Counted from the first letter of the stretch, positions 36,075 through 48,705 are shown. The stretch is 64,000 nucleotides of DNA from Paradesulfitobacterium ferrireducens (GCF_017310645.1 NZ_JAFLRH010000017.1:124001-188000), one strand, 5' to 3'. A program made the numbers and translations. Notes: generated from the sequence alone by a model not told the origin.

Positions 36075-37439
36075 CTACTTTCCTATGCAAAATCTCGAAA
36101 AAATCGTCTCCAGTAAATTCTCCTGAATTTGATCCCCTGTCATTTCAGAAACAGCCTGCAACCCCTGGCGCACATCAATCGATAGGATATCCCAGGGCAT
36201 CCCGCTTTCCACCCCGGTCAAAGCCGAAACAAGCGCACTGCGACAGCGTTCTAAAGCAGAGATTTGCCGTGCATTGGATAAAAGGGGTTCATCTTTACTT
36301 ACCATTCGCCCTTGATAAACCCTTCTCTTTATTTCAGCATCCAAAGCTTCAAATCCAAGATGTTTATGTACAGAAAAAGGAATCCAGGTTCCCAGGCCTA
36401 AACCTGGAGTAAAGTCTTGAGGATCCTTGAGTAAATCCACTTTATTGGCAATCACAATCACTTTTTCCGGCTGGGTTTGGATAATCTTTACCTCTTCCGT
36501 CGCTAAGGCGGAATTGGCTTTGACTACTAACAGGATTAGATCAGCCTTCTCAATGGAGCGCCAGCTCCGCTCAATCCCTAAACGCTCGACCGGATCATCG
36601 CTTTCCCGGATTCCGGCCGTATCAATCAGCTGGAGCAAGATCCCGCCGACACTGACTGCTTCCCGGATTTCGTCCCGTGTTGTCCCCGGAATATCAGTGA
36701 CAATCGCCCGTTCTTCCCGGACCAGGGCGTTTAATAAACTGGACTTTCCGACATTAGGCAAGCCTACAATCGCCGTCTGCAATCCCTCGCGCAAAATCTT
36801 ACCTGTCTTGCTCCCGGCCAATATTTCCTCGACCAAACCCAGGGCCCCTTGAAGGCGTTCCCTTAACTGTTCCCGGTCCAAATCTTCCACTTCATCTTCG
36901 GGAAAATCTATCCCCGCTTCAATAAAAGCCAGGATATCCATGACCTGTTCCCGAACCTGAAGGATTTTTTCCGAGAGTCCGCCTTTTAATTGGCTAAAAG
37001 CCAGCCTGGACCCGCTTTCCGTTCGGGAACTAATCAAGTCGATGATCGATTCCGCTTGAATCAAATCTAATTTTCCATTAAGAAATGCCCGTTTCGTAAA
37101 CTCCCCCGGCTCAGCCAAACGTGCCCCCTGTTTAAGGCAGACTTCCAGCAAGCGCTGGGCCAAAAAAGGCCCGCCGTGGCAGTTAATCTCGAACACATCT
37201 TCCCCGGTGTAGGAATAAGGCTTATGCATCCGGCTGACTAATACTTCATCTAAATGCTCTTCATTATCTTTAAAATATCCCAAATGGAGGGTATAACTCT
37301 TGTCCTCAGCCCAGCGCGCCGGGTGATGGGGCAGAAAGCAAGACTCAATAATCTGCTTCGCATCCGGCCCGCTAAGGCGCAAGACATGGATGCTTGCCTC
37401 CCCGAAGGCCGTGGCCAAAGCCACAATGGTGTCTACCAC
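36075..37439 (-). CDS. mnmE: tRNA modification GTPase MnmE
   Basis: A 454-residue GTPase (TrmE/ThdF), partner of MnmG. The N-terminal formyl-THF-binding domain begins DTIVALATAFGEASIHVLRLSG, a slightly divergent form of the family's DTIAAIATP-G-GGI-IIR-SG. The G domain has [14 protein letters not shown] (about 224-237), DTAGIRE and NKVDL; the C-terminal CIGK catalytic motif is present. Start GTG at 37439 with GGAGATG upstream. Confidence 0.96.
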   Translation of the reverse strand: MVDTIVALATAFGEASIHVLRLSGPDAKQIIESCFLPHHPARWAEDKSYTLHLGYFKDNEEHLDEVLVSRMHKPYSYTGEDVFEINCHGGPFLAQRLLEVCLKQGARLAEPGEFTKRAFLNGKLDLIQAESIIDLISSRTESGSRLAFSQLKGGLSEKILQVREQVMDILAFIEAGIDFPEDEVEDLDREQLRERLQGALGLVEEILAGSKTGKILREGLQTAIVGLPNVGKSSLLNALVREERAIVTDIPGTTRDEIREAVSVGGILLQLIDTAGIRESDDPVERLGIERSWRSIEKADLILLVVKANSALATEEVKIIQTQPEKVIVIANKVDLLKDPQDFTPGLGLGTWIPFSVHKHLGFEALDAEIKRRVYQGRMVSKDEPLLSNARQISALERCRSALVSALTGVESGMPWDILSIDVRQGLQAVSEMTGDQIQENLLETIFSRFCIGK

Positions 37440-37474
37440 TAGCTATTCATCTCCGTGATTCTTACTTTATTAGG

Positions 37475-37580
37475 TACTCAGAATTCAAAAGTCAGTACTC
37501 GATTAGTACTCAGAATTCAGGAGTCTGTACTCAGAATTTTAAAGCCGCTTTTTCTGTCTCCTGACTCCTGACTCCTGTCT
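37475..37580. repeat. cluster of GTACTCAGAATTCAGGAGTC repeats
   Basis: Three AGTACTCAGAATTC words and a TCTCCTGACTCCTGACTCCTG tract occur in about 105 bases between mnmE and jag. They belong to the same word family as the spacers near 3.0, 21.0 and 51.55 kb. No gene lies in this stretch. Confidence 0.8.
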
Positions 37581-37604
37581 CACTAAATACGCATACCCAT
37601 AAAA

Positions 37605-37626
37605 TAAAAAGGGAGGTAATCCTCCC
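37605..37626 (-). terminator. terminator of the rpmH-rnpA-yidD-yidC-jag operon
   Basis: GGGAGG and CCTCCC with loop ATTA (37611-37626), followed by TTTTTATTTT on the - strand. Confidence 0.85.
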
Positions 37627-37634
37627 CGCCTAAC

Positions 37635-38273
37635 CTAAGAAATATCTCTACTCCTTTTAAGTGAAATTACCACCCGGCGATTCGGTTCCTCCCCTTCACT
37701 GAAGGTGGATATTTTGTACTCATCTTGCAAAGCAGTGTGGATGATTCTACGTTCGTGAGGATTCATTGGTTCAAGGACAACACGGTTGCCGGTGCGTTTC
37801 ACTTTTTCAGATAATCTCTTAGCTAAACGAATCAAGGTTTCTTCCCGGCGCTGGCGATAGCCTTCAACATCCACAATAATCTTAACCCGTTCCGACAACT
37901 GCTTCCCGACTGCCAGATTGGTTAAGTATTGAAGCGCATCCAGGGTATCCCCTCTGCGCCCTATTAGAATACCCAATTCCGGGCCGGTTATATCCACATG
38001 CCAGTGGGGTTCACGCTTGGTCACATGACAGACCGCATTCACTCCCATGGTCTGGCACACTTTTTCTATGAATTCACAGGCTAAGGCACCCGGATCATCC
38101 TCATAAGATACGCGGACTTTGGCCAAGGTTGTTCCTAAAAGACCAAATGGTCCTTTCTTCGATGGTTCCTCCAGGATCTCTATTTGTGCCCGTTCCCGTT
38201 CAACTCCAATTTCTTCAAGCGCTTTGCTAATAGCTTCTTCTACAGACTTGCCGGTTCGTTCTACGACTTTCAT
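37635..38273 (-). CDS. jag: RNA-binding protein Jag/KhpB
   Basis: A 212-residue protein with an N-terminal Jag domain (VVERTGKSVEEAISKALEEIGVERERAQIEILEEPSKKGPFGLLG), a KH domain (GPELGILIGRRGDTLDALQYLTNLAV) and a C-terminal R3H domain (NPHERRIIHTALQ). KhpB binds RNA and affects cell division and elongation. It follows yidC, the usual place. Confidence 0.94.
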   Translation of the reverse strand: MKVVERTGKSVEEAISKALEEIGVERERAQIEILEEPSKKGPFGLLGTTLAKVRVSYEDDPGALACEFIEKVCQTMGVNAVCHVTKREPHWHVDITGPELGILIGRRGDTLDALQYLTNLAVGKQLSERVKIIVDVEGYRQRREETLIRLAKRLSEKVKRTGNRVVLEPMNPHERRIIHTALQDEYKISTFSEGEEPNRRVVISLKRSRDIS

Positions 38274-38302
38274 GTTTGATCCCCCTCATCGCGATCCATA
38301 TC

Positions 38303-38971
38303 CTAAGCAGGATTAACCTCTTTGTTACTGAGTTTCTTATTTATGAAGAGCTGCTGGAGAATGGAAACAATATTCATCGTCACCCAATACAGTCCAAGTC
38401 CTGAAGGAACTGTGGCCGTAATATACCCTAAGAAAACCGGCATAATATACAACATCATTTTTTGAGTCGGGTCTTGGGAAGCATTCGGACTGGTTACCTT
38501 TGTTTGTAAAAAAGTCGTGGCCGCTGCCAGGAGAGGCAAAATTAAATGATAGGGTGAAGTAAAACCATAACTTTGAGTGAGGTTAAATCCTAAGAAATTG
38601 GCACTGGCTTCGTTTCCGTAAGGGAAATGAAGCAATGCACTATACAGTGCCCAAAAAATGGGGAGTTGGACAAGCAAAGGGAGACATCCCCCTGCCGGGT
38701 TTACGTTATTTTCTTTATACAGTTCCATAATTTTGGCATTAGCTTCTTGAGGTTTATCCTTGTATTTCTTTTGAATTTCTTTTATCTTTGGCTGCAACTC
38801 CACCGTTTTGCGCATAGAGACCATTTGCTTCCAAGTCAATGGAAAAATAAGGGATTTGATGATAATGGTTAAGAGGATGATAGCAATCCCGTAATTCGCT
38901 AGGCCGACCACTGATGTCAGGTTGTAAAGCCACTTTAATAAATCGGTCATCCATTGAACAATAATATTCAC
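38303..38971 (-). CDS. yidC: membrane protein insertase YidC
   Basis: A 222-residue YidC/SpoIIIJ-type insertase with five hydrophobic helices, PLTWKQ and NPAGGCLPLLVQLPIFWALY motifs. The positive residue in the hydrophilic groove is K39 (IIIKSLIFP) where Bacillus has Arg. There is no lipobox; the N-terminus (MNIIVQWMTDLLKWLYN) goes directly into the core. It inserts small membrane proteins alone or with Sec. Confidence 0.94.
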   Translation of the reverse strand: MNIIVQWMTDLLKWLYNLTSVVGLANYGIAIILLTIIIKSLIFPLTWKQMVSMRKTVELQPKIKEIQKKYKDKPQEANAKIMELYKENNVNPAGGCLPLLVQLPIFWALYSALLHFPYGNEASANFLGFNLTQSYGFTSPYHLILPLLAAATTFLQTKVTSPNASQDPTQKMMLYIMPVFLGYITATVPSGLGLYWVTMNIVSILQQLFINKKLSNKEVNPA

Positions 38972-38982
38972 AAGAGCCCTCC

Positions 38983-39189
38983 TTAAACTGGATCATATCC
39001 TCCGGGATGAAACGGGTGACACTTCAAAATACGAACGAGAGATTTCCAACTCCCTTTCACCAGCCCGTATTTCATTAATGCCTGAACAGAATATTCGGAA
39101 CATGTCGGCTGAAACCGGCATGAGGGCCGCTTCAGGGGGGAAATGAACTTTTGGTAAAATTTAATTAATCCAATAAAGACATATTTCAT
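38983..39189 (-). CDS. yidD: membrane protein insertion efficiency factor YidD
   Basis: A 68-residue protein: [42 protein letters not shown], the YidD signature with its conserved cysteines, ending [15 protein letters not shown] at 39189 gives the usual start; an ATG three codons earlier is also in frame. It lies between rnpA and yidC. Confidence 0.93.
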   Translation of the reverse strand: MKYVFIGLIKFYQKFISPLKRPSCRFQPTCSEYSVQALMKYGLVKGSWKSLVRILKCHPFHPGGYDPV

Positions 39190-39209
39190 TTTTCTCATCT
39201 CTTCTATTT

Positions 39210-39542
39210 CTATTCCTTGAGAACACGGGCTTTACGCAAGGTCTGAAGGATAGAGGATTCAACTTCAAAATAGGAGACGCCATTAATCGTTGTGCGAGCA
39301 ATTAAAATACATGCATACCCATCATGCATATCGGTTAGATGAAGCCGTATTACCTCGCGCATTAACCGCTTGGCCCGATTTCTCTGAACTGCATTGCCAA
39401 TCTTCTTTGATGCGATAAAACCGAATTTTCGCGGACCTTTCAGTACATAAATCACTGTATATTTGCCAGGATAACTCTTTCCTGCATCAAACAAAATCTT
39501 AAATCCTGCCCGCTTACGTAAGCGCAGCTCTCTTTTAAGCAT
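39210..39542 (-). CDS. rnpA: ribonuclease P protein component
   Basis: A 110-residue basic protein that binds the RNase P RNA and the pre-tRNA leader. The signature is [24 protein letters not shown] (RNR motif at about 60-66). ATG at 39542 has GGAGGAAGT in front. Confidence 0.95.
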   Translation of the reverse strand: MLKRELRLRKRAGFKILFDAGKSYPGKYTVIYVLKGPRKFGFIASKKIGNAVQRNRAKRLMREVIRLHLTDMHDGYACILIARTTINGVSYFEVESSILQTLRKARVLKE

Positions 39543-39629
39543 ACTTCCTCCATTATGTACCAAAAGATCCCTTATTCTATTATTGCTTGCTTAACCAAAC
39601 CTTAAACATAAAAAATTTTGAGCTAAAAA

Positions 39630-39651
39630 AAGGCCACAAAATTGCGGCCTT
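39630..39651 (-). terminator. terminator-like hairpin between rpmH and rnpA
   Basis: AAGGCC and GGCCTT with further GC/GT pairing, followed by TTTTTTT on the - strand, overlapping the rpmH stop codon. It probably lowers read-through into rnpA, giving more L34 than RnpA. Confidence 0.7.
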
Positions 39652-39784
39652 ATGCAGATAACTTTTTCCGCCCTTTTAAGCGACGACGTTTAATCACGTT
39701 TTGACCTGTCGTAGAACTCATACGCTTTAAGAATCCATGAACGCGTTTATGACGCCGGTTTTTTGGTTGATATGTCATTTTCAT
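39650..39784 (-). CDS. rpmH: 50S ribosomal protein L34
   Basis: A 44-residue very basic protein: [20 protein letters not shown] and the C-terminus [27 protein letters not shown] lies before the ATG at 39784. It is the first gene of the leftward operon next to the origin. Confidence 0.97.
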   Translation of the reverse strand: MKMTYQPKNRRHKRVHGFLKRMSSTTGQNVIKRRRLKGRKKLSA

Positions 39785-39829
39785 AGTGAGACACCTCCTT
39801 TTAGCGCAAACAGAAGACATTCTTAAACG

Positions 39830-39859
39830 ATTATACTCTAAATTTTTTTACCATGTCAA
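39830..39859 (-). promoter_or_regulatory. sigma-A promoter of rpmH
   Basis: TTGACA (39854-39859) and TATAAT (39830-39835), spacer 18 bases. Confidence 0.85.
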
Positions 39860-39877
39860 GCAAAGGAAATGCCTCTC

Positions 39878-40052
39878 TGTGGATAAGTTCCGGATATTAA
39901 ATAAGTTATCCCTGTGAATATTCCACGAAAAGACTCCTACTTCCTGTTGATAACTCTATCGAAACTTGATATCATGTTTTTAGGAGAGACTTTCAATCCT
40001 AAATATAGTTGATCAGGTTAATCCACAGGTTCAATCTTCGAAGTTATCCACA
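39878..40052. promoter_or_regulatory. DnaA-box cluster upstream of dnaA
   Basis: Perfect boxes TGTGGATAA (39878-39886) and TTATCCACA (40044-40052), plus near matches TTATCCCTG (39906-39914) and TTAATCCACA (40019-40028). They lie between the divergent rpmH and dnaA genes and may serve both origin function and dnaA autoregulation. Confidence 0.8.
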
Positions 40053-40126
40053 AATGTGCATAAGTTTGTGTATAACTTTTTTCTTGTCATATTTTCTATA
40101 CCATACTTGAAAAGGGAGGACAATCG

Positions 40127-41479
40127 ATGCCACCCCAAAACCCGTCGTTAGCATCCATTTGGAGAGAAACCCTATCTAAATTGGAAGGAGAACTTTCCAA
40201 ACAAAGTTTTGAAGTATGGCTTAGTTCTACTCGTTTAGTGGATATACAAGGTGATACCCTAATTATTAGTGTACCCAATGAATTTGCCAAAGACTGGCTT
40301 GAAAGCCGGTATTCTTCTTTAATACGTTCCACGGTGCAGCCTATTCTCGGTCATCCCGTCAGCCTTATTTTCAAGATTCCTACGGCTGAAGAGCAGCGTC
40401 AATTACCGCCAGAGCAAGTGTTAACTCCTCCGGCTCAACCTCAGGAGCGTTCTCCTAATTTCCTGAATAGCAAATACACCTTTGATACCTTTGTCATCGG
40501 CAACAGCAACCGCTTTGCGCATGCCGCCGCTTTGGCTGTCGCCGAATCACCGGCAAAATCTTACAATCCTCTTTTTATATACGGAGGTGTGGGGTTAGGC
40601 AAAACCCATTTAATGCACGCCATTGGTCATCATGTCCTCCAACATTCTCCTAATGAGCGTGTTCTTTACGTTTCCAGTGAAAAATTTACCAATGAACTCA
40701 TTGATTCCATTCGGGACAAAAAGCAAATTGAGTTTCGCAATAATTATCGTAATGTTGATATTTTGCTCATCGATGACATTCAATTTCTGGCCGGTAAAGA
40801 ACAGACTCAAGAGGAATTTTTTCATACATTTAATGCGCTCTATGAAGCCAACAAACAAATTATTATTTCATCCGACCGTCCTCCCAAAGAAATTCCGACC
40901 CTGGAAGACCGTCTCCGCTCGCGCTTTGAATGGGGGCTGATTACAGATATTCAGGCACCGGATCTGGAAACAAGGATTGCAATTTTACGCAAAAAAGCGA
41001 AGCTGGAAAATCTGCAAGTAGCCAATGAAGTCATGGTCTTTATCGCAGATAACATTCAATCCAACATCCGGGAACTGGAAGGCGCTTTGATCCGTGTCAT
41101 GGCCTACGCTTCTTTAAGCAATAGTCCGATTACTCCGGAGATCGCTGCGAAAGCCCTTAAAGATATTCTTCCTCTAAGTAGTCCAAAGGAAATCAGCGTT
41201 GAATTGATTCAGAAGGTGGTTGCGGATTATTTCCACCTTACGCTGACTGAATTCAAAGCTAAGAAGAGAACCCGCAATATTGCCTTCCCCCGCCAAATAG
41301 CGATGTATTTGGCCCGGGAGCTGACTGATACCTCCCTTCCTAAAATCGGAGAAGCATTTGGTGGACGCGACCATACAACCGTTATTCATGCCCATGATAA
41401 AATAGCGGCCTCACTAACCAATGACCCGCTGTTAGAAAAGAGAATTAATGATATTATTCAAAAACTAAAATTGGCTTAA
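40127..41479 (+). CDS. dnaA: chromosomal replication initiator DnaA
   Basis: A 450-residue initiator. Domain I begins [31 protein letters not shown]; domain III has Walker [12 protein letters not shown] (about 148-158) and Walker [15 protein letters not shown]; domain IV has the box-binding helix [17 protein letters not shown] at 40127 has GGGAGG 7 bases upstream. DnaA boxes flank it on both sides. Confidence 0.98.
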   Translation: MPPQNPSLASIWRETLSKLEGELSKQSFEVWLSSTRLVDIQGDTLIISVPNEFAKDWLESRYSSLIRSTVQPILGHPVSLIFKIPTAEEQRQLPPEQVLTPPAQPQERSPNFLNSKYTFDTFVIGNSNRFAHAAALAVAESPAKSYNPLFIYGGVGLGKTHLMHAIGHHVLQHSPNERVLYVSSEKFTNELIDSIRDKKQIEFRNNYRNVDILLIDDIQFLAGKEQTQEEFFHTFNALYEANKQIIISSDRPPKEIPTLEDRLRSRFEWGLITDIQAPDLETRIAILRKKAKLENLQVANEVMVFIADNIQSNIRELEGALIRVMAYASLSNSPITPEIAAKALKDILPLSSPKEISVELIQKVVADYFHLTLTEFKAKKRTRNIAFPRQIAMYLARELTDTSLPKIGEAFGGRDHTTVIHAHDKIAASLTNDPLLEKRINDIIQKLKLA

Positions 41480-41482
41480 ACG

Positions 41483-41672
41483 TGTGGATTAACTTGGGGA
41501 AAATTTGGGGATAAAATTGAAATTCTTAACATGTGGATAAGTTAAAACTTGTTATCCACATGTTGTACAAGCCCTCTTTTAGGCTCAGAATCGGCTCTCT
41601 CCCCAAATATCCACAAACAGACAGGCTATACTACGATGACGACTACAATTACTATATTATTATTATTGTTGA
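41483..41672. other. oriC: DnaA boxes and unwinding region between dnaA and dnaN
   Basis: Boxes: TGTGGATTA (41483), TGTGGATAA (41532-41540), TTATCCACA (41552-41560), ATATCCACA (41607-41615). The middle pair lies in a long inverted repeat around AAAA. Then 41635-41672 is AT-rich with trinucleotide steps (TACTACGATGACGACTAC, then TATTATTATTATTG) resembling the DnaA-trio element and unwinding region of Firmicutes origins. Assigned by analogy with Bacillus. Confidence 0.8.
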
Positions 41673-41683
41673 GGAGGTAGCTC

Positions 41684-42787
41684 ATGAAATTTTTCTGCAC
41701 CAAAAATGATCTCTTAACAGGAGTTAATACGGTGCAAAAAGCGGTGTCGAGCAAAAGCACTCAACCGATATTGCAAGGAATTCTGATCACAGCCGAAAAT
41801 CAAAAACTTACTTTCGCCGCGACTGACTTAGAAATAGGAATCCTCTGTGACACACCGGCAAATATACTTACTGAAGGCAAGATGGTTGTACCGGCCAGGC
41901 TATTTTCCGAGATCGTCCGTAAACTCCCGGATACACAACTGTCTATAGAATTAAGAGATTATACTTTATTAATTGAATATGACCAATCAAATATCAACCT
42001 AAAGGGATATGATCCGGAGGAATTTCCGTTATTTCCGGAATTAGCCGACGCGGAATCCTTTACTATGCCAACGGCTTTACTAAAAACCATGATTAAGCAA
42101 ACGGTTTTCGCCTGCAGTTCTGAAGGCAGCCGGCCGGTTTTTACCGGGACCCTGATGCAGGTTGAAAGCGGTACGGTTCGCCTGATTGGTACGGATACGC
42201 ACCGCTTAGCTTACCGCATTGCCGAGATTCCGGAGAATCCGGAGCTGCACTTTTACGGAATCATTCCGGCCAAAACCATGTCGGAGATTTACCGTTTATT
42301 AAAAGATGAGGATGAGATTATTAATATCCGCTTTAATAAAAATCAAGTGGAATTTGAGTTTGGGTCAGTCCGGCTGCTTTCGCGTTTGATCGATGGCCAA
42401 TTTCCAAACTATAAACAGGCTATTCCGCAAATGTGCGAAACCAAAACCTATCTCTCTGTCCGGTCTTTTCTGGAAGCGGTGGAGAGAGCTTCTTTAATGG
42501 CCAAAGATAATCATGTAGGCAATATCGTCCGGCTTGTCCTCAAAGAAGATGCGATGAATATTGCACAAACTTCGGAGATGGGTAAAATTCAGGAACAAAT
42601 CCCGATTCGGCTTGATGGTAAAGAACTTGGGATTTCCTTTAATGCCAAGTTTATTTTAGATGTTTTAAAAATCCTGGATACGGATGAGATCCTGATGGAA
42701 TTATCCGGACCGTTCAGTGCGGCAGTAATCAGGCCTTTGGAAGATCCAAACTATCTCTATCTTTTATTGCCTGTACGGACTGCCTAG
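41684..42787 (+). CDS. dnaN: DNA polymerase III beta subunit (sliding clamp)
   Basis: A 367-residue clamp with three repeated domains, starting MKFFCTKNDLLTGVNTVQKAVSSKSTQPILQGILI and ending LYLLLPVRTA. Blocks LIGTDTHRLAYR and SRLIDGQFPNYKQAIP are typical. GAGGAGG lies before the ATG. Confidence 0.98.
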   Translation: MKFFCTKNDLLTGVNTVQKAVSSKSTQPILQGILITAENQKLTFAATDLEIGILCDTPANILTEGKMVVPARLFSEIVRKLPDTQLSIELRDYTLLIEYDQSNINLKGYDPEEFPLFPELADAESFTMPTALLKTMIKQTVFACSSEGSRPVFTGTLMQVESGTVRLIGTDTHRLAYRIAEIPENPELHFYGIIPAKTMSEIYRLLKDEDEIINIRFNKNQVEFEFGSVRLLSRLIDGQFPNYKQAIPQMCETKTYLSVRSFLEAVERASLMAKDNHVGNIVRLVLKEDAMNIAQTSEMGKIQEQIPIRLDGKELGISFNAKFILDVLKILDTDEILMELSGPFSAAVIRPLEDPNYLYLLLPVRTA

Positions 42788-42788
42788 T

Positions 42789-43886
42789 ATGCTGATTGAA
42801 AGCCTGCGTTTAGAAAATTTCCGTAACTATGTTCAAGAAGAAATTAGATTAGAACCGGGGATCAATATTTTATTTGGGGAAAACGGGCAAGGAAAAACTA
42901 ATTTTTTAGAAGCCCTGTATTTCCTGTTAACCGGAAAATCATACCGGGTTCAACGTGAGCAGGAGCTGACTCACTGGGGGGAAAACGGATTTCGGCTTCA
43001 AGGTCTATTTCAAGTAAAACAGCGCATCATTCAATTGGAAAGCCGCTATTATGAACGCCGAAAAATTTTAAAAATCAACAACATGCCGTGCCGCAAACTT
43101 TCGGATTATGTAGGCACGGTCAATGCTGTTTATTTTTCTCCGGATGACCTGATTTTAGTTAAGGGAGGGCCGGGGGAAAGAAGAAAATTTTTAGATTTTC
43201 ATATTGCCCAGACTAAACCGGGATATGTCAGTTTACTCAATTCTTATAACAAAGTGTTAGAGCAAAAAAGGGCCTTGCTTAAAAGTAATTTGAGCCTCCA
43301 GTCCAAACGCAGCCAGTTGGCTGTTTGGAACGAAGAGCTGATTGAGTTAGGCCGTAAACTGATTAAGCACCGGATGAACTTAACCGAAGAACTGCAGACG
43401 GTTTCTTCTTACTTTTATCAACATATCTCCGAAGGCAAAGAAAAAATGGAAATCCACTATCGTCCGTTGGGGCTGAAAGACTACGAAGAAGCCATTTCCT
43501 CTTTTCCTAACCTGTTAATTGAGCATACGGAACAGGAAATAGAACGGCAAGCCGTCTTAATTGGTCCTCACCGGGATGATTTAGTGATTTATCTTAACCA
43601 GAAACCGGCCCGGCTTTATGCTTCTCAAGGACAGGTCCGCTCTCTGGTTTTAAGTTTAAAACTTGGGGAAGTCCAATTAATTCAAGCGAAGAAAGAAGAG
43701 TACCCTTTGTTATTGCTGGATGATGTCTTGTCTGAATTGGACCGTTTCCGGAGAAAATATTTATTGGAATTTATTTATTCCAGTTCGATTCAAACCTTAA
43801 TTACAATGACCAGTGCTGAGGAAATGCCGGAAGGTAAAATAAACCGATATTACGTTAAGCAAGGACAGATAAGGAGGGAATTCTAA
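42789..43886 (+). CDS. recF: DNA replication and repair protein RecF
   Basis: A 365-residue SMC-like ATPase acting in RecA loading at gaps. Walker A is GENGQGKTNFLEAL (about 30-43), signature SQGQVRSLVLSLKL and Walker B LLLLDDVLSELD. It begins one base after the dnaN stop and its stop abuts remB. Confidence 0.97.
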   Translation: MLIESLRLENFRNYVQEEIRLEPGINILFGENGQGKTNFLEALYFLLTGKSYRVQREQELTHWGENGFRLQGLFQVKQRIIQLESRYYERRKILKINNMPCRKLSDYVGTVNAVYFSPDDLILVKGGPGERRKFLDFHIAQTKPGYVSLLNSYNKVLEQKRALLKSNLSLQSKRSQLAVWNEELIELGRKLIKHRMNLTEELQTVSSYFYQHISEGKEKMEIHYRPLGLKDYEEAISSFPNLLIEHTEQEIERQAVLIGPHRDDLVIYLNQKPARLYASQGQVRSLVLSLKLGEVQLIQAKKEEYPLLLLDDVLSELDRFRRKYLLEFIYSSSIQTLITMTSAEEMPEGKINRYYVKQGQIRREF

Positions 43887-44147
43887 TTGTTTTTACATTT
43901 AGGCGGCGATGTCGTGATTAATCAGGAAAAAATCGTAGCCATTTTGGACTACCAAAGTTCTTTAACCAATGACAATATGGATGTATTTCTGCATAATATT
44001 AAAGAATCCCAACAAGTACACTTTGTTTCTGAGCAAGGAAAGGGAAAATCTTTGGTGGTAACTACGGAAGGGTATTATATCTCTCCTATTTCTTCCACCA
44101 CTTTACTGAAGCGCTCTCTATCTTTGGATGAATCTGAGGAAAATTGA
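43887..44147 (+). CDS. remB: extracellular matrix regulator RemB-like
   Basis: An 86-residue DUF370 protein: MFLHLGGDVVINQEKIVAILDYQ, then LVVTTEGYYISPISSTTLLKR. RemA/RemB-type proteins form ring-like DNA binders controlling biofilm genes. The start is TTG at 43887, directly after the recF stop, with AAGGAGGG inside the recF end. The position between recF and gyrB is that of Bacillus yaaB/remB. Confidence 0.88.
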   Translation: MFLHLGGDVVINQEKIVAILDYQSSLTNDNMDVFLHNIKESQQVHFVSEQGKGKSLVVTTEGYYISPISSTTLLKRSLSLDESEEN

Positions 44148-44172
44148 ACAATATGCTAATCTGTCGTATAAT
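44144..44172 (+). promoter_or_regulatory. sigma-A promoter of gyrB-gyrA
   Basis: TTGAAC (44144-44149) and TATAAT (44167-44172), spacer 17 bases; the -35 box overlaps the remB stop codon. Confidence 0.8.
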
Positions 44173-44197
44173 AAAAAGGTTAAAGGTTTAGTTGTAG

Positions 44198-46147
<1,950 letters not shown>

Positions 46148-46160
46148 AGGAGTGCCGTGA

Positions 46161-48629
46161 ATGTCGATTGAGCTCCAGGGAGGGAAAATCCTTCCGATAG
46201 AGATCTCTGAGGAAATGAAGAAGTCCTTTATAGATTATTCCATGAGTGTTATCGTGAGCCGGGCTTTGCCGGACGTGCGGGACGGACTGAAACCGGTGCA
46301 CCGGAGAATTCTTTATACCCTGCACGAATTGGGGATGACTCCCAATAAACCGTACAGCAAATCCGCGCGTCTGGTTGGGGACTGTATGGCCAAGTTCCAC
46401 CCTCACGGAGACTCCGCCATTTATGATGCCGTGGTGCGGATGGCCCAGGATTTTTCCAGCCGTTACCCCTTGATCGACGGCCACGGGAATTTTGGCTCGA
46501 TTGACGGGGATTCGGCGGCGGCCATGCGCTACACCGAGCTGAGAATGTCTAAGATTGCCACCTACATGCTGGCTGACTTAGAGAAAGACACCGTTGATTT
46601 TATTCCCAACTATGATGAGAAACAGGAAGAGCCGAAAGTTCTGCCATCGAAGTTTCCGAATCTGCTGGTGAACGGTTCTTCCGGGATTGCCGTCGGAATG
46701 GCGACTAATATTCCTCCCCACAACTTGGTGGAAGTGATCGACGGCTGTATGGCCTTAATTGATCAACCGGATTTAAGTCCCCGGGACTTAATGAAATATG
46801 TCAAAGGTCCGGATTATCCCACCGGCGGCACGATTATGGGTACGGATGGGATTATCAGTGCTTATACCACCGGGAAGGGAAGTGTCAAAACCCGGGCCAA
46901 GGCGCATATTGAGCATATGGAAAAGTCGGGAAAGATGCGCATTCTGGTGACGGAAATTCCTTACTTGGTGAACAAAGCCAAATTGATTGAGAAGATCGCA
47001 GAATTGGTCCGGGACAAGAAATTAGAAGGAATTACGGATTTACGGGATGAGTCAGACCGCACCGGGATGCGCATCGTGATTGAACTGAGGCGGGATGTCA
47101 ATCCCCAGGTGATTCTCAATCAGCTGTACAAGCATACCCAGATGGAAGAATCCTTTGGGATCATTATGCTGGCCTTGGTCGATGGCCGGCCTCAGGTTCT
47201 GAATCTCAAAGAAATGCTCCATTATTTCATTGAACATCAAAAAGAAGTCATTATCCGCCGCACCCGCTTTGAACTGAATAAAGCGGAAGCGGAAGCCCAT
47301 ATCCTAGAAGGCTTGCGCATTGCCTTGGATAATATTGACGCGGTGATCGAAACCATCCGTTCCTCGAAGGATGAGCCGGAAGCCAAGGCGAACTTGATGA
47401 GCCGGTTCGGGTTAAGTGAGAAACAGGCCCAGGCCATTGTGGATATGCGCTTAAAGCGTTTGACCGGCTTGGAACGGGAAAAGCTCGAAAGCGATTACCA
47501 GGAACTTCTGAATACCATTGCTTATTTGCGCGCGGTTTTGGCTTCAGAGAAGATGGTATTTGAAATTATTAAATCTGAATTAACCGAGATTAAAGAGAAA
47601 TTCGGGGATGAACGGCGGACGAAAATTTCGTTTGACGAAAGCAAGATGGAACTCGAAGACCTCATTGCCGAAGAAGATGTTGTGGTGACGGTAACGCATG
47701 ACGGGTATATTAAGCGTTTACCATTAAACACGTACCGCAGCCAGCGCCGGGGGGGTAAGGGCGTTCACGGGATGGCCACTAAGGAATCGGATTTTCTGGA
47801 GCACCTGTTTATTACCTCAACACATCATTATATTCTGTTCTTTACCACTCAAGGCAAAGTGTACCGCCTGAAAGCCCATGAAGTTCCGGAGGCCGGACGT
47901 ACGGCCAAGGGAACGGCCGTTGTTAATCTTTTAAGCTTGAACCAAGATGAAAAGATTACAGCAGTGATCGCGATCAAAGAATATAATGATAATGAATTTC
48001 TCCTCACAGCCACCAAAGAAGGGATTGTCAAGAAGACCCGGCTCTCGGACTATGACTCAGCCCGCAAAGATGGACTGATCGCGCTCACCTTGGCGGAGGG
48101 AGATGAACTGATCGGCGTGCGGCTGACGCATGGTAATGATGACATACTCATGGCCACGAAAAACGGTTTATCCATCCGCTTCTCGGAAGAAGAGGTACGG
48201 GAAATGGGCCGTACCGCCCGGGGAGTCAAGGGAATCAGTTTAAGCCATGGCGATGTCGTAGTCGGAATGGATGTCGTACGGGATGACGGGGAACTTCTGA
48301 CCATGAGTGAAAACGGGTTTGCCAAACGCACGGATTTGAAGGAATTCCGGGTTCAAGGGCGCGGCGGCAAGGGAATTATCGCGGCTAAGACCAATTCGAA
48401 AACCGGAAGTCTCGTAGGAATTAAAGTGGTAAACCAAGAAGACCAACTGATGGTGATTACCGCTGATGGTGTTATCTTGCGCATCGAAGTCGGAGGAATT
48501 TCTAAGCAGGGACGCTCGGCTCATGGAGTCATGGCGATGCGAATTGGAGAAAGTAAAGTTGTAGCGATTGCCAAAGTAGTGAGCAAAGAAGAAGATGGGA
48601 ATACTACTGAAGAGGACAGTGATGAGTAG
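46161..48629 (+). CDS. gyrA: DNA gyrase subunit A
   Basis: An 822-residue subunit with the catalytic tyrosine in [12 protein letters not shown] (about 122), the quinolone-determining stretch [11 protein letters not shown] (Ser at the usual resistance position, thus wild-type) and a six-bladed C-terminal DNA-wrapping domain with the GyrA box QRRGGKG. It ends with an acidic tail ([13 protein letters not shown]). Confidence 0.97.
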   Translation: MSIELQGGKILPIEISEEMKKSFIDYSMSVIVSRALPDVRDGLKPVHRRILYTLHELGMTPNKPYSKSARLVGDCMAKFHPHGDSAIYDAVVRMAQDFSSRYPLIDGHGNFGSIDGDSAAAMRYTELRMSKIATYMLADLEKDTVDFIPNYDEKQEEPKVLPSKFPNLLVNGSSGIAVGMATNIPPHNLVEVIDGCMALIDQPDLSPRDLMKYVKGPDYPTGGTIMGTDGIISAYTTGKGSVKTRAKAHIEHMEKSGKMRILVTEIPYLVNKAKLIEKIAELVRDKKLEGITDLRDESDRTGMRIVIELRRDVNPQVILNQLYKHTQMEESFGIIMLALVDGRPQVLNLKEMLHYFIEHQKEVIIRRTRFELNKAEAEAHILEGLRIALDNIDAVIETIRSSKDEPEAKANLMSRFGLSEKQAQAIVDMRLKRLTGLEREKLESDYQELLNTIAYLRAVLASEKMVFEIIKSELTEIKEKFGDERRTKISFDESKMELEDLIAEEDVVVTVTHDGYIKRLPLNTYRSQRRGGKGVHGMATKESDFLEHLFITSTHHYILFFTTQGKVYRLKAHEVPEAGRTAKGTAVVNLLSLNQDEKITAVIAIKEYNDNEFLLTATKEGIVKKTRLSDYDSARKDGLIALTLAEGDELIGVRLTHGNDDILMATKNGLSIRFSEEEVREMGRTARGVKGISLSHGDVVVGMDVVRDDGELLTMSENGFAKRTDLKEFRVQGRGGKGIIAAKTNSKTGSLVGIKVVNQEDQLMVITADGVILRIEVGGISKQGRSAHGVMAMRIGESKVVAIAKVVSKEEDGNTTEEDSDE

Positions 48630-48705
48630 TCAGGAACGTGAAGGCCATTACTACGAATTGAGCTTATGGCCGAATGGAACAGAATTCAGGAGTAAACAAG
48701 GTAAA

